DNA of 7,611 bases, taken from assembly GCA_024644775.1 (NCBI GenBank), contig JAHEHB010000267.1:1-7611 (forward strand). The letters run 5' to 3'. The notes under the pieces were generated by a model. That model ran no database searches, had not been told where the DNA came from, and saw only the letters and a program-made list of their open reading frames with translations. A program made the position numbers and the translations under genes. This document shows positions 1 to 6,402 of the stretch, piece after piece. Numbering within the stretch: the first letter of the stretch is position 1; each line of letters opens with the position of its first letter. The DNA is from Deltaproteobacteria bacterium. Its GTDB lineage: Bacteria; Desulfobacterota; Desulfobacteria; Desulfobacterales; SURF-15.

Positions 1-1289
1 TAATGTCGTTTAAAATCCGATCGTTTCCATTCAAAATCCTTTGTTGGTATTCGTTGTAACAGATTCGCCATATGAAGATAGATAACCGAAACTTCTTTGC
101 TTTTAGCGGTGAACCATCCCTCGTGCTGAGCGTGCTTGCGAAACTCCTCCCACAGCGCACAGGCCCATAGAATTTGCCCTTTTGTTTCCGCTGCTCGAGC
201 ATGAAGCCGCCAAAAATAGGCGTTTTTAAGCGACGGTCCTCCTAAAGCCCTCGTTAGATCTTCGGCTTCAAATCCATTCATCCAGCCTCGAATGGAAACG
301 TGCTGCTTTAGTTTGTCGATAAGTTCAGGACAGGACTGTTTACAGATATTGACTGCATCACGGATTGCCTTGAATCGTTTAGGTGACTTTTTTCCAGCCA
401 GCGCGCTGTCAAGCATTTGGAAAGCATGGTGGATCTTTTTTTCGTTACCAATGACTTTTCCAACGAGAAGGGCCGAGCTTCCATTAAGTTTCCCGTTTGA
501 TTGTTCCGAAACCATGTCACGGATTAACGGAACAAGTCGAGCAGGAGCTGATTCAGGATCAACAGCCTGAAGATATTTCTCGCAGTTCTCATCGTCACGA
601 CGATAGAAGCCGGCAAGCGCCTTGATAAGCATTTTCCACGGCGCCAGAGGGCTTCGGCGGGGGATATCAGGCAAGGCAATCTCCTCATCCTCAACCCAAC
701 CGGTTGTCACCGCAGCAAACGCTTCCGTCACGGCCAGAGCGCCGGATTTCAGGGGATGACCGGAAGGAAGAACTTCGCACCGGGCCAACGCGGTGAGATC
801 AATCAGTTCTTTCTTAATTATTTTTTCTATGGCTGTACGCGCTGCATGTGATGTGCCGGGATCTATTAATGGTCGCACAAGTTCACTTATCATACCCTCG
901 CGCACCAAAATGATGGCATTTATCTCAGTAGAGATATGATCCGGGAAATGATAGCGACGCTTGATCAACTCTAACAGTGTTTTGGCATCAGTGGTATTGC
1001 CTTTCGTAATCATTTCGAAGATTCGAGCAATATAGGCATCCACCAGAATCGTTTCAGATTCCTTCGTACCAAGGCTTTTATGGTGTTGTTTGGCCCTGTT
1101 CACCGCTGCTTTGTTTTTACCTTTCGAAATCAGCCGGTTGATCTCGTCGGCATAACCAGAGGTTGCAGAGTGAGGCTTTCCAGGAGTGAGACGGTTTTCA
1201 GCATTCCTTACATCTTTCTTGGTCAGTTTCGTCGCAGACCCACTGTGGCCAGGAGATTTTCGTTTTTTACGACTCTTCCTTGATGACAT
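1..1289 (-). CDS. Large basic, helix-rich protein of unknown function; C-terminus beyond left edge
   Basis: An uninterrupted frame of 429 codons runs from the ATG at 1289 to the left edge with no stop, so the gene is complete at its start and cut at its end. The start has a good ribosome site, AGAGG at 1296-1300, six bases upstream. Residues 1-40 are strongly basic and hydrophilic (MSSRKSRKKRKSPGHSG at the start), like a disordered or nucleic-acid-binding tail. The rest is rich in Ala, Leu, Lys and Arg in amphipathic helical stretches (about 45-170, 215-330, 345-415), suggesting an all-alpha solenoid, possibly TPR-like. I see no signal peptide, membrane segment or catalytic motif. It is co-directional with the upstream cluster but has its own promoter and lies beyond a terminator-like hairpin, so it is probably a separate unit. 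Coding is well supported by the long open frame; the function is unknown. Confidence 0.88.
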   Translation of the reverse strand, partial: MSSRKSRKKRKSPGHSGSATKLTKKDVRNAENRLTPGKPHSATSGYADEINRLISKGKNKAAVNRAKQHHKSLGTKESETILVDAYIARIFEMITKGNTTDAKTLLELIKRRYHFPDHISTEINAIILVREGMISELVRPLIDPGTSHAARTAIEKIIKKELIDLTALARCEVLPSGHPLKSGALAVTEAFAAVTTGWVEDEEIALPDIPRRSPLAPWKMLIKALAGFYRRDDENCEKYLQAVDPESAPARLVPLIRDMVSEQSNGKLNGSSALLVGKVIGNEKKIHHAFQMLDSALAGKKSPKRFKAIRDAVNICKQSCPELIDKLKQHVSIRGWMNGFEAEDLTRALGGPSLKNAYFWRLHARAAETKGQILWACALWEEFRKHAQHEGWFTAKSKEVSVIYLHMANLLQRIPTKDFEWKRSDFKRH

Positions 1290-1307
1290 AACCTACCTCT
1301 TTTTTGA

Positions 1308-1323
1308 CCGATTTTTTGATCGG
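1308..1323 (-). promoter_or_regulatory. Small hairpin in the leader of the left-edge gene
   Basis: CCGAT (1308-1312) and ATCGG (1319-1323) form a perfect 5-bp stem with a 6-base A-rich loop on the minus-strand RNA. It ends 7 bases before the Shine-Dalgarno of the gene starting at 1289. The sequence TCAAAAAA occurs twice here, once in the loop and once just after the stem. It could influence ribosome access, but a stem this short can arise by chance. Confidence 0.3.
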
Positions 1324-1350
1324 GCCACGTACAATTGCCTTTTAACGTGC

Positions 1351-1381
1351 AATATATGATCAAATACATATTGTATGTCAA
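1351..1381 (-). promoter_or_regulatory. Sigma70-type promoter for the left-edge gene
   Basis: On the minus strand a perfect TTGACA (1376-1381) is followed by CATATA (1353-1358, 17-base spacer) or by the better -10 match TATATT (1351-1356, 19-base spacer). The predicted start is near 1345, giving a leader of about 55 bases before the ATG at 1289. The spacer holds a perfect inverted repeat, ATACA-TAT-TGTAT (plus strand, 1364-1376), abutting the -35 box, where a repressor could bind. The -35 box is strong; the -10 choice is uncertain. Confidence 0.55.
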
Positions 1382-1395
1382 GGAAAAAAACCCAC

Positions 1396-1412
1396 AATAT
1401 ATAGTATATATT
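1396..1412. promoter_or_regulatory. 17-base perfect AT palindrome, possible operator
   Basis: AATATATAGTATATATT has two 8-base arms around a single central base. It lies about 15 bases upstream of the TTGACA box at 1376-1381. The related word CAATATAT recurs at 1395-1402 and 1350-1357, the second overlapping the proposed -10. This could be a regulator site or an AT-rich upstream element. Low complexity makes chance palindromes more likely, so confidence is modest. Confidence 0.3.
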
Positions 1413-1446
1413 CCTAAGATTTTGATAACATTACGTATCATCGCCT

Positions 1447-1487
1447 AAAAAAATTTAAAAAGATTTCGCCGGCCTGTTTTTCGGCGA
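1447..1487 (-). terminator. Intrinsic terminator-like hairpin with T-rich tail
   Basis: On the minus strand TCGCCG (1482-1487) pairs with CGGCGA (1466-1471) around a 10-base loop. A T-rich tail follows, CTTTTT then AAA then seven Ts (1447-1462). A GC-rich stem with U-tract is the standard intrinsic terminator pattern. It lies 214 bases past the stop of the muconolactone-isomerase-like gene, so it could end that transcript or a short RNA started near 1547. The stem is only 6 bp and two A residues separate it from the T-tract, so strength is uncertain. Confidence 0.5.
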
Positions 1488-1547
1488 TTTGGGGTGCAAG
1501 GGGCGCGTTTTTCATGCGTCGGCTGGGTGTGTACTCTTTTTTTCCTT
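1447..1547 (-). ncRNA. Candidate small RNA (about 100 nt)
   Basis: A short transcript is suggested by an extended -10 element at 1554-1562 and the hairpin plus T-tract at 1447-1487. The RNA would begin with an A-rich stretch (AAGGAAAAAAAGAG), continue through a C-rich single-stranded part, and end in the terminator stem. A 25-codon frame starting MKNAPLAPQ lies inside it, but it lacks a well-placed ribosome site and its last third is the hairpin and T-tract, so I do not call it coding. This rests only on the spacing of two weak signals. Confidence 0.25.
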
Positions 1548-1553
1548 GACGGG

Positions 1554-1562
1554 AGTATAACA
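1554..1562 (-). promoter_or_regulatory. Extended -10 promoter candidate
   Basis: The minus strand reads TGTTATACT: TATACT matches TATAAT at five of six positions and is preceded by the TGn extension that can replace a -35 box. A T-rich stretch lies directly upstream. No good TTGACA match sits 16-18 bases away. The start would be near 1547, just upstream of the terminator-like hairpin. Confidence 0.35.
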
Positions 1563-1700
1563 AAAAATAAAGAAATTGGCATACAAACTGCCGACACCCT
1601 CCACCTTCAGCCGATCCGCACACAAGGTCGGTTTCGATTCTGGAAAGCTGAAGCAATTAACGTCGATCCAAAACGGATGTTGGTTGCGTTGCTACATGGA

Positions 1701-1976
1701 CTAGTTGAGAAGTTGTTGTGCCTTTTCTGAGCCCACTAACGGATATATGTCGAATGTAACAGGGACGATGTTTGACCAACGCGTTAAGAGTTCGTGAAGT
1801 TCTTCGTTCCCGGATACGTCAAAGACTGCGATTGCGCCTCTGCCCACTCTCGCATAGTAGCATACAGCTTTACCCTTTGATTTCAGTTCTTCAACCCAGG
1901 GCCACCATTGTGACCGAGTGCTTTTGATATCTTCAGGTTTTGCGGGATGCGGGGTGCTTACCACGAGATACAGCAT
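1701..1976 (-). CDS. Muconolactone-isomerase-like small protein (MIase/DUF3303-type fold)
   Basis: This 91-residue cytoplasmic protein resembles the muconolactone delta-isomerase-like family of dimeric alpha-beta barrel proteins, which are usually 85-100 residues. Visible traits are a first beta strand MLYLVVST (1-8), a Trp-rich helix RSQWWPWVEELKSKG (21-35), the conserved-looking hairpin ARVGRGAIAVFDV (42-54), and a helix leading to VTFDIYPL (73-80). True muconolactone isomerase moves the double bond of muconolactone in the beta-ketoadipate pathway. The exact reaction here is not established, and many homologues are uncharacterised. The start is firm: AGGAGGT lies at 1984-1990, seven bases before the ATG. 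It is the last gene of the co-directional cluster, 123 bases after the LigI-like lactonase, which supports a role on the same lactone or acid intermediate. Confidence 0.85.
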   Translation of the reverse strand: MLYLVVSTPHPAKPEDIKSTRSQWWPWVEELKSKGKAVCYYARVGRGAIAVFDVSGNEELHELLTRWSNIVPVTFDIYPLVGSEKAQQLLN

Positions 1977-2099
1977 GTCGTCTACCTCCTGTTTGTTTTG
2001 ATTTGGCGCAGTTCAATCCCACGGCACGGCGCATGACGATATCGCAATGGATGCTGTCTTTGGGAAAGAACATGCCATGTTATTTCTATACAACGTGAT

Positions 2100-2999
2100 T
2101 CAAGGTTGGTCGAACCCAAAAATATTTCCAGGATTATCGACCAAAATTTTGTGGCGCCCCATGACGTCCGGTGCCCATTTATTTAAAAGATTAAACAGGC
2201 TCAGAGAATCGACCCTGTCATGGAAGGACAGGTGAGGAAAGTCACTGCCCCATAAAATACGGTCAGGTCCAGCAGCTATAAGCGCTTTTGCAAAGGGTTC
2301 GGCGTCTTTAAATTTCGGTATGTCAGCGGACATCCGGTAGACACCGGTCAACTTGACCCAGCATTGCCCTTCACCGATGATGTTAAGTAGTTCCTGGAAG
2401 CCAGGTTGTTCGATACCGTCCTTAGCAGGAAAAAGCCCCATGTGGTCGATGACATAAGGCACAGGGAGGCGTTTTAATGTCGGGATCAGCTCATGCACCA
2501 ACCAGCCCGGGGATAAGAATTGCAGATGCCAGTTAAGGTTTTTTGCCCGTTTTGCAAGACGATTGACGCGGCCGATTATTTTATCAGCAAAGCCGGCCTC
2601 ATAATTTTTGTAAGGTGATACATTAATTCGAATACCGCGGACCCCTAAGTCGTGATACCTTTCAAGTCTTTCATCTCCCGTATTCTCGTCAATATCGACG
2701 ATGCCTCTACATTTGGTTCCGATCGTCGCCATGGCTTCAAGCATACAGGCATTGTCTTTTCCATAAGCGCTCGGTTGGACGAATACCATCCGCTCAATAT
2801 TCAATTGATTGGCCAAAGCAAGATAATCATTTAATGGTGCGATGGGAGGGGTATATCTGAGTTCGGGCCCGTAAGGAAATTTTTCCGGTGATCCAAAGAT
2901 ATGAAAGTGCGTATCACATGCAAGCGAAGGGACTTTAAAATTTGGTTTTTGTATGGTGCCGTTTTTTTCCGAATTAGCATCGAATGACTGAATGGACAT
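2100..2999 (-). CDS. Amidohydrolase, 2-pyrone-4,6-dicarboxylate lactonase (LigI)-like
   Basis: This 299-residue TIM-barrel hydrolase belongs to the amidohydrolase 2 family (COG3618). Family landmarks occur in order: the first-strand motif DTHFH (29-33), VQPSAYGKDN (74-83), GVRGIRIN (119-126), His158 in WHLQ, DHMG (185-188), WVKLTGVYR (214-222), WGSDFPH (250-256) and the C-terminal DNPGNIFGF (288-296). H31, H33, H186 and D253 are the expected metal and catalytic residues. LigI opens the pyrone lactone in aromatic degradation; close relatives hydrolyse other lactones such as 4-sulfomuconolactone, so the substrate is open. There is no signal peptide, so it is cytoplasmic. The ATG at 2999 is preceded by GAGG at 3008-3011. 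It lies 97 bases after the TRAP permease and before the isomerase-like gene, suggesting action on an imported compound. Family placement is secure; the substrate is inferred. Confidence 0.93.
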   Translation of the reverse strand: MSIQSFDANSEKNGTIQKPNFKVPSLACDTHFHIFGSPEKFPYGPELRYTPPIAPLNDYLALANQLNIERMVFVQPSAYGKDNACMLEAMATIGTKCRGIVDIDENTGDERLERYHDLGVRGIRINVSPYKNYEAGFADKIIGRVNRLAKRAKNLNWHLQFLSPGWLVHELIPTLKRLPVPYVIDHMGLFPAKDGIEQPGFQELLNIIGEGQCWVKLTGVYRMSADIPKFKDAEPFAKALIAAGPDRILWGSDFPHLSFHDRVDSLSLFNLLNKWAPDVMGRHKILVDNPGNIFGFDQP

Positions 3000-3096
3000 A
3001 ATCCTTTCCTCTTGTCAAATAGTTCAATTCAGATTGAGAGACACAAACTCCTACTCGATTAATGACTAGAAATTGGATTTAAATCTGTAAAAGAGC

Positions 3097-5034
3097 TTAA
3101 GAGATTGTATCGTCATACTCGGGTGAGCTTCGTCTCAGCCAGGGCGTTATTTTTTGAATGATGATTCCCAGAGCCAGAGACGCAAGCGCCAGAAGGCGAT
3201 ATTGTCCTAATGGAAGTAAAATCAAAACGCCAGCAGAAAAAATGAAAAATCTTGCTGGAATGTTGAGATTACCCCTATATTTCTTAAGTGTAAAATATCC
3301 CATTATCCCGGGTGCGATCAACAAGACAGCCAATAACCCCAGAATCAGGTGTCCAATAATTGAAAGGGGGCTACCCAGCATAAGCAAGGCCGGCTGTTCG
3401 ATAAACGCAAAGGGAACGAGATACGCAACGATTCCCAATCGCGTGGCATGCAAGGCGATATGAAGCCAGTTTGCCTTCGCAATAGGAGCCGCCGCATATA
3501 CGGCAGCGCATACGGGCGGGGTGATGGAGCCCATACAGGCAAAATAGAAGACAAAAAAGTGCGCCTGCAGATTTGGCACCCCCAGCTTTATCAGGGCGGG
3601 AACACCGACAGATGCCGCGACAATATAGGCAGGGATTGCGGGCAACCCCATCCCTAACATCAACGCCATTATGGAGCAGAATAAATATCCCAGCGCTAAA
3701 TTATCCTGACCGACGGATATCACCACTCCGGCCACCTTCACCGCCAAACCGCTCAACCCAAGAAGGCGAACCGCAATATTGGCTGTTACGAGAAGTGCCA
3801 CGATGTGTACGAAAGCCTTGCCGCCCTCTTCAAGGCCTGCAAAGGCATTTTTTATCCGATTCGCCATATGAATTGGGGAAAAATCCTTAAACAAGAACAG
3901 AATGAAAGCAGATGCACACGCCCAAAATCCACTGGTTACGAGCGATCTTCCGTAAACAAGCAAACCCAGAAGTATCCCGATGGGAATAATTATAGGGGCA
4001 AGAACCGGCCAGGTGACGACCTCCCGTATTGTCGGAATCTGTTCAGGGGGAAGCGGCGGAAGTCCCTGTTTTTGTGCCTGGAGGAAAACACAGATGAATA
4101 CGGCAGTATAGTATAAGACAGCAGGGATAATGGCATTTACGACGATGGAAAGATAGGCAACACCTAAGATTTCGGCCATGATAAAGGCGCCCGCGCCCAT
4201 AATGGGAGGCATGATTTGTCCCCCTGTCGATGCAACGGCCTCAACGGCTCCGGCAAAAGCAGAAGAGTATCCCAAGCGTTTCATCGTTGGAATCGTAAAA
4301 CTTCCCGTGGTGACCACGTTTGCGACGGTGCTGCCGGAAATGGTTCCGAACATGCTGCTGGCCACCACGGCAACCAAAGCGGGCCCACCGGGTAACCATC
4401 CGGACACCTTTGTCGCTATCTTAAAAAAAGAATCGCCGCCTCCCGTAAAAAGAACAAAGGCGCCAAAAATAACAAACATGGCGATAATGGTGGCTGAAAG
4501 ACCTGTAACAAATCCCCAAACCCCAGCCGGAGCCTGATAAACGGATTGCAGCACATACAGCGGTCGAATCGAAGGATGCCCCAGCCACCCGGGGATTAAA
4601 TCACCAAAAATGGCATAGAGAATCAGCGTTCCGATAAACGCCGGGAAAAACCAACCGATACTCCTCCGGGCAGCCTCAAGGGAAAGCACGATGGCGAGGA
4701 TTCCCAGGATAATATCGGAGATATTTGATTTTGAAATGTTGTCAATGTACCATTCGTATTTTAAAAAATAATTGGCGCAAAACGCCATGACACTGAACAT
4801 TATAAGGATGTCGTAGATCGGAACGGCAGTCTCGGGCCTGTCTCTCTTTACCGCCGGCACCAACATAAAGGTAAGGCATAAACCGAGAAGGACGTGCACT
4901 GCGCGTTGTTCCATCTCCGGCAAAAGTCCGAAAGCACCGGTATACAGGTGAAAACCGACCAATATTAGAGCCGTTCCACTGGCTATCCATTTCCATATAC
5001 TTTTCAGTTCTCGGTTCACCCCCCACCTCTGCAT
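3097..5034 (-). CDS. TRAP transporter fused permease (DctQ-DctM fusion, TAXI type)
   Basis: This inner-membrane permease of up to 645 residues combines the small (DctQ-like) and large (DctM-like) TRAP subunits, as is usual for TAXI systems (COG4666). Residues 1-140 hold about four membrane segments, starting near 17-38 (IASGTALILVGFHLYTGAFG). The DctM domain shows FGTISGSTVANVVTTGSF (229-246), GGQIMPPIMGAGAFIMAE (271-288), GMGLPAIPAYI (461-471) and MGSITPPVCAAVYAAAP (501-517). These systems import organic acids by Na+ or H+ symport with a periplasmic binding protein; the TAXI protein gene lies 132 bases upstream. The ATG at 5034 has no ribosome site. The GTG at 5019 (residue 6) has AGAGG six bases upstream, so a 640-residue product is more likely. 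A six-G tract overlaps this start, and the other frame upstream also looks coding-like (see findings). Family call secure; start uncertain. Confidence 0.95.
   Translation of the reverse strand: MQRWGVNRELKSIWKWIASGTALILVGFHLYTGAFGLLPEMEQRAVHVLLGLCLTFMLVPAVKRDRPETAVPIYDILIMFSVMAFCANYFLKYEWYIDNISKSNISDIILGILAIVLSLEAARRSIGWFFPAFIGTLILYAIFGDLIPGWLGHPSIRPLYVLQSVYQAPAGVWGFVTGLSATIIAMFVIFGAFVLFTGGGDSFFKIATKVSGWLPGGPALVAVVASSMFGTISGSTVANVVTTGSFTIPTMKRLGYSSAFAGAVEAVASTGGQIMPPIMGAGAFIMAEILGVAYLSIVVNAIIPAVLYYTAVFICVFLQAQKQGLPPLPPEQIPTIREVVTWPVLAPIIIPIGILLGLLVYGRSLVTSGFWACASAFILFLFKDFSPIHMANRIKNAFAGLEEGGKAFVHIVALLVTANIAVRLLGLSGLAVKVAGVVISVGQDNLALGYLFCSIMALMLGMGLPAIPAYIVAASVGVPALIKLGVPNLQAHFFVFYFACMGSITPPVCAAVYAAAPIAKANWLHIALHATRLGIVAYLVPFAFIEQPALLMLGSPLSIIGHLILGLLAVLLIAPGIMGYFTLKKYRGNLNIPARFFIFSAGVLILLPLGQYRLLALASLALGIIIQKITPWLRRSSPEYDDTIS
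5020..5030 (-). promoter_or_regulatory. Ribosome binding site deciding a GTG start at 5019
   Basis: The minus strand reads AGAGGTGGGGG directly before GTG (5017-5019). AGAGG is six bases from that codon, whereas nothing similar precedes the ATG at 5034. This favours GTG as the permease start. The same bases contain a run of six Gs (5019-5024) that is prone to slippage or sequencing error. Confidence 0.5.
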
Positions 5035-5166
5035 TTTGAAATCTGTGAGTGGACATTGGATCCCGTTTGTTTTCGTATGACTTCAGCGTGTAAGGATATT
5101 GTCCGATGTCCTTCACGGTATCCGCTTGAACCTCTTTGGGTATTCAATCGATAAGCAATGCGCTCA

Positions 5167-6234
5167 TTACGGCTTCTTATACTCCGGCGGTATCAGAATT
5201 GCCGGCACCTCTTCTCCAATCTCCTGAAGGTACTGAACAACGCCTGCGTGCAGCGGCAGCCCGACCATTTCCGCGGTTACCAAGCCGTATTTGAGCGTGT
5301 CTTTTACCGGATCCAGTATTGCAAGTTTCGGTATGGTCGGCGCAATTTCGTCGAAATGTTCGACCACGGCTTTCATGATTTGGTATCCATGTTCCTGCGG
5401 CACATTTTTTCGTGAGTAAAAGGATAATCCATTTACAAAACTAATAATATCCGGATGGTCCTTTCGGAAATTTTTTATCGTTCCAGCCGGCTCTTTTCCG
5501 TAAAACAAGCCAGGCCGCGCTTTAAGTGCGGTTTTCATTTGCTCGTCCGTAAAAGTGAGAATTTTCACTTTTCTTCGGGTCATGATATCCATGGTGGTCG
5601 AATCGATCGCACCGAAACCGGCTCCCGCTTTCGAATACCCGACAATTCGATTATCTTTCACTGCTGAGACCGCATCGGCGAGGCTTCCGATAAAATATTT
5701 CGGCTTTATATTCAAAGCCTTGAAAATTGCCTTGGTATTGTATGTAGAACCTGCACCGACCATTCCCGCATGGAATTTCTTTCCGGTAAGGTCTTCTAAC
5801 TTGTTTACCCCGCTGTCTTCACGAACGATAATGTGAACGATATTCCTGAGGTAGATGAAGTAGAATCTGAGGTCTTTATCAGGTGTATCGAATTTCCCGA
5901 ATCCTGCGTAGGACATGGTTGCGCCATCATTGGTAATACAACTCCCCAAACCGAGATCACCCGTTCTGAGCCGCGCCAGGTTGTCCAAGGACGCCCCTGT
6001 GACAACCGTTGTGACATCGATGTCCTTTGAATAATTGGTTATAATTTCCGCAATCGCCACACTTTGAGGGTAGCTCGACGAAATCGTACGGGTGGAACCC
6101 ATCAGGTAACGCGCCTTTTTTGCAGCTTGAGCGGATGCGCCGAAGCCCCCCAGGAGAGTCAGAACAAAAGCAACGGTTACCAAAGTAACAATTGCGCAAC
6201 ACCACCATGTCATTCTGTTTCTAACGTTTTTCAT
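5167..6234 (-). CDS. TAXI-family TRAP transporter solute-binding protein
   Basis: This 355-residue periplasmic binding protein captures a substrate and delivers it to the fused permease encoded next. A signal peptide is clear: basic MKNVRNR, a hydrophobic core (about 10-30), and Ala-X-Ala sites at 33-35 and 35-37. The mature part follows the TAXI pattern: YLMGSTRTISSSYPQSVAIA (43-62), VVTGASLDNLARLRTGDLGLG (77-97), LEDLTGKKFHAGMVGAGST (146-164) and a C-terminal lobe with PLHAGVVQYLQEIG. TAXI proteins of characterised systems bind acidic compounds such as glutamate or related carboxylates; this substrate is unknown. The ATG has GGAGG at 6242-6246, seven bases upstream. It also overlaps, in an ATGA junction, the stop of a 17-codon frame that starts at 6284. 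Its own stop overlaps another ATG (TAATG, 5165-5169). Identification is secure. Confidence 0.95.
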   Translation of the reverse strand: MKNVRNRMTWWCCAIVTLVTVAFVLTLLGGFGASAQAAKKARYLMGSTRTISSSYPQSVAIAEIITNYSKDIDVTTVVTGASLDNLARLRTGDLGLGSCITNDGATMSYAGFGKFDTPDKDLRFYFIYLRNIVHIIVREDSGVNKLEDLTGKKFHAGMVGAGSTYNTKAIFKALNIKPKYFIGSLADAVSAVKDNRIVGYSKAGAGFGAIDSTTMDIMTRRKVKILTFTDEQMKTALKARPGLFYGKEPAGTIKNFRKDHPDIISFVNGLSFYSRKNVPQEHGYQIMKAVVEHFDEIAPTIPKLAILDPVKDTLKYGLVTAEMVGLPLHAGVVQYLQEIGEEVPAILIPPEYKKP

Positions 6235-6284
6235 AATAATGCCTCCATTGTGACAGGGTTAATCATTTGCTCAAATTTTTTCAT
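6231..6284 (-). CDS. 17-codon leader frame overlapping the TAXI gene start
   Basis: The frame reads MKKFEQMINPVTMEALL and ends in TGA at 6231-6233, which overlaps the ATG of the TAXI gene (6232-6234) as ATGA. Such overlaps commonly couple translation. AGAGG lies at 6288-6292, only three bases before its ATG, closer than ideal. It contains the TAXI gene's own GGAGG. It may be a translated leader or simply a chance frame; the peptide resembles nothing I know. Confidence 0.3.
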   Translation of the reverse strand: MKKFEQMINPVTMEALL

Positions 6285-6295
6285 CCACCTCTACT

Positions 6296-6319
6296 CTAAA
6301 TGATCGATATCAATGCCAT
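6296..6319 (-). CDS. 7-codon leader frame with very strong ribosome site
   Basis: GGAGGTGA (6322-6329), a near-full match to the 16S rRNA tail, sits five bases (counted from GGAGG) before an ATG that opens only seven codons, MALISII, ending in TAG. It is one of the two strongest ribosome-site matches in the window and serves no visible gene. The 17-codon frame starts 11 bases after its stop, so ribosomes could pass from one to the next and then to the TAXI gene. It may be a leader or the relic of an older gene start. Confidence 0.3.
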   Translation of the reverse strand: MALISII

Positions 6320-6402
6320 TCTCACCTCCCTTCTCCCTGTTGCGCGCCGTTTTCCTCCGCATCAAGTTTTCGTTCCCCAGCGGATCCTGCCTGGAGCCCC
6401 GG

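Larger units (their letters stand above)
1290..1700. other. 411-base intergenic region between the catabolic cluster and the left-edge gene
   Basis: No convincing protein gene lies here; the short frames have no ribosome site and no family resemblance. From right to left it holds about 140 bases with no signal I recognise (1563-1700), an extended -10 promoter candidate (1554-1562), a hairpin with T-rich tail (1447-1487), an AT-rich palindrome (1396-1412), a TTGACA promoter (1351-1381) and a small leader hairpin (1308-1323). The layout fits a boundary between two transcription units, possibly with a small RNA between them. Confidence 0.6.

Noticed and set aside
308..520. Short frames on both strands in 292-570, suggesting a gene-poor or decayed region at the left
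   Set aside because: Translating from the ATG at 1289 gives one unbroken 429-codon frame through the whole region, so these are out-of-frame shadows.
1438..1656. 72-codon minus-strand frame in the large intergenic gap
   Set aside because: Its start lacks a ribosome site, the composition is not protein-like, and its end consists of the terminator hairpin and T-tract.
2079..2091. 13-base palindrome AACATGCCATGTT between the LigI-like gene and the isomerase-like gene
   Set aside because: It is short, has no promoter boxes nearby and lacks a T-tract, so it supports neither an operator nor a terminator call.
3076..3085. GATTTAAATC palindrome after the permease stop
   Set aside because: A 10-base AT-rich palindrome without a loop or T-run is expected by chance.
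4178..4537. 119-codon plus-strand frame
   Set aside because: It is antisense to the most conserved part of the TRAP permease and shows no ribosome site or family motif; long antisense frames are common opposite such genes.
5144..5146. TGA read as selenocysteine, joining the 7-codon frame at 5167 to the open frame below it
   Set aside because: No selenocysteine insertion hairpin is evident just downstream and no known selenoprotein motif is present; a plain stop is simpler.
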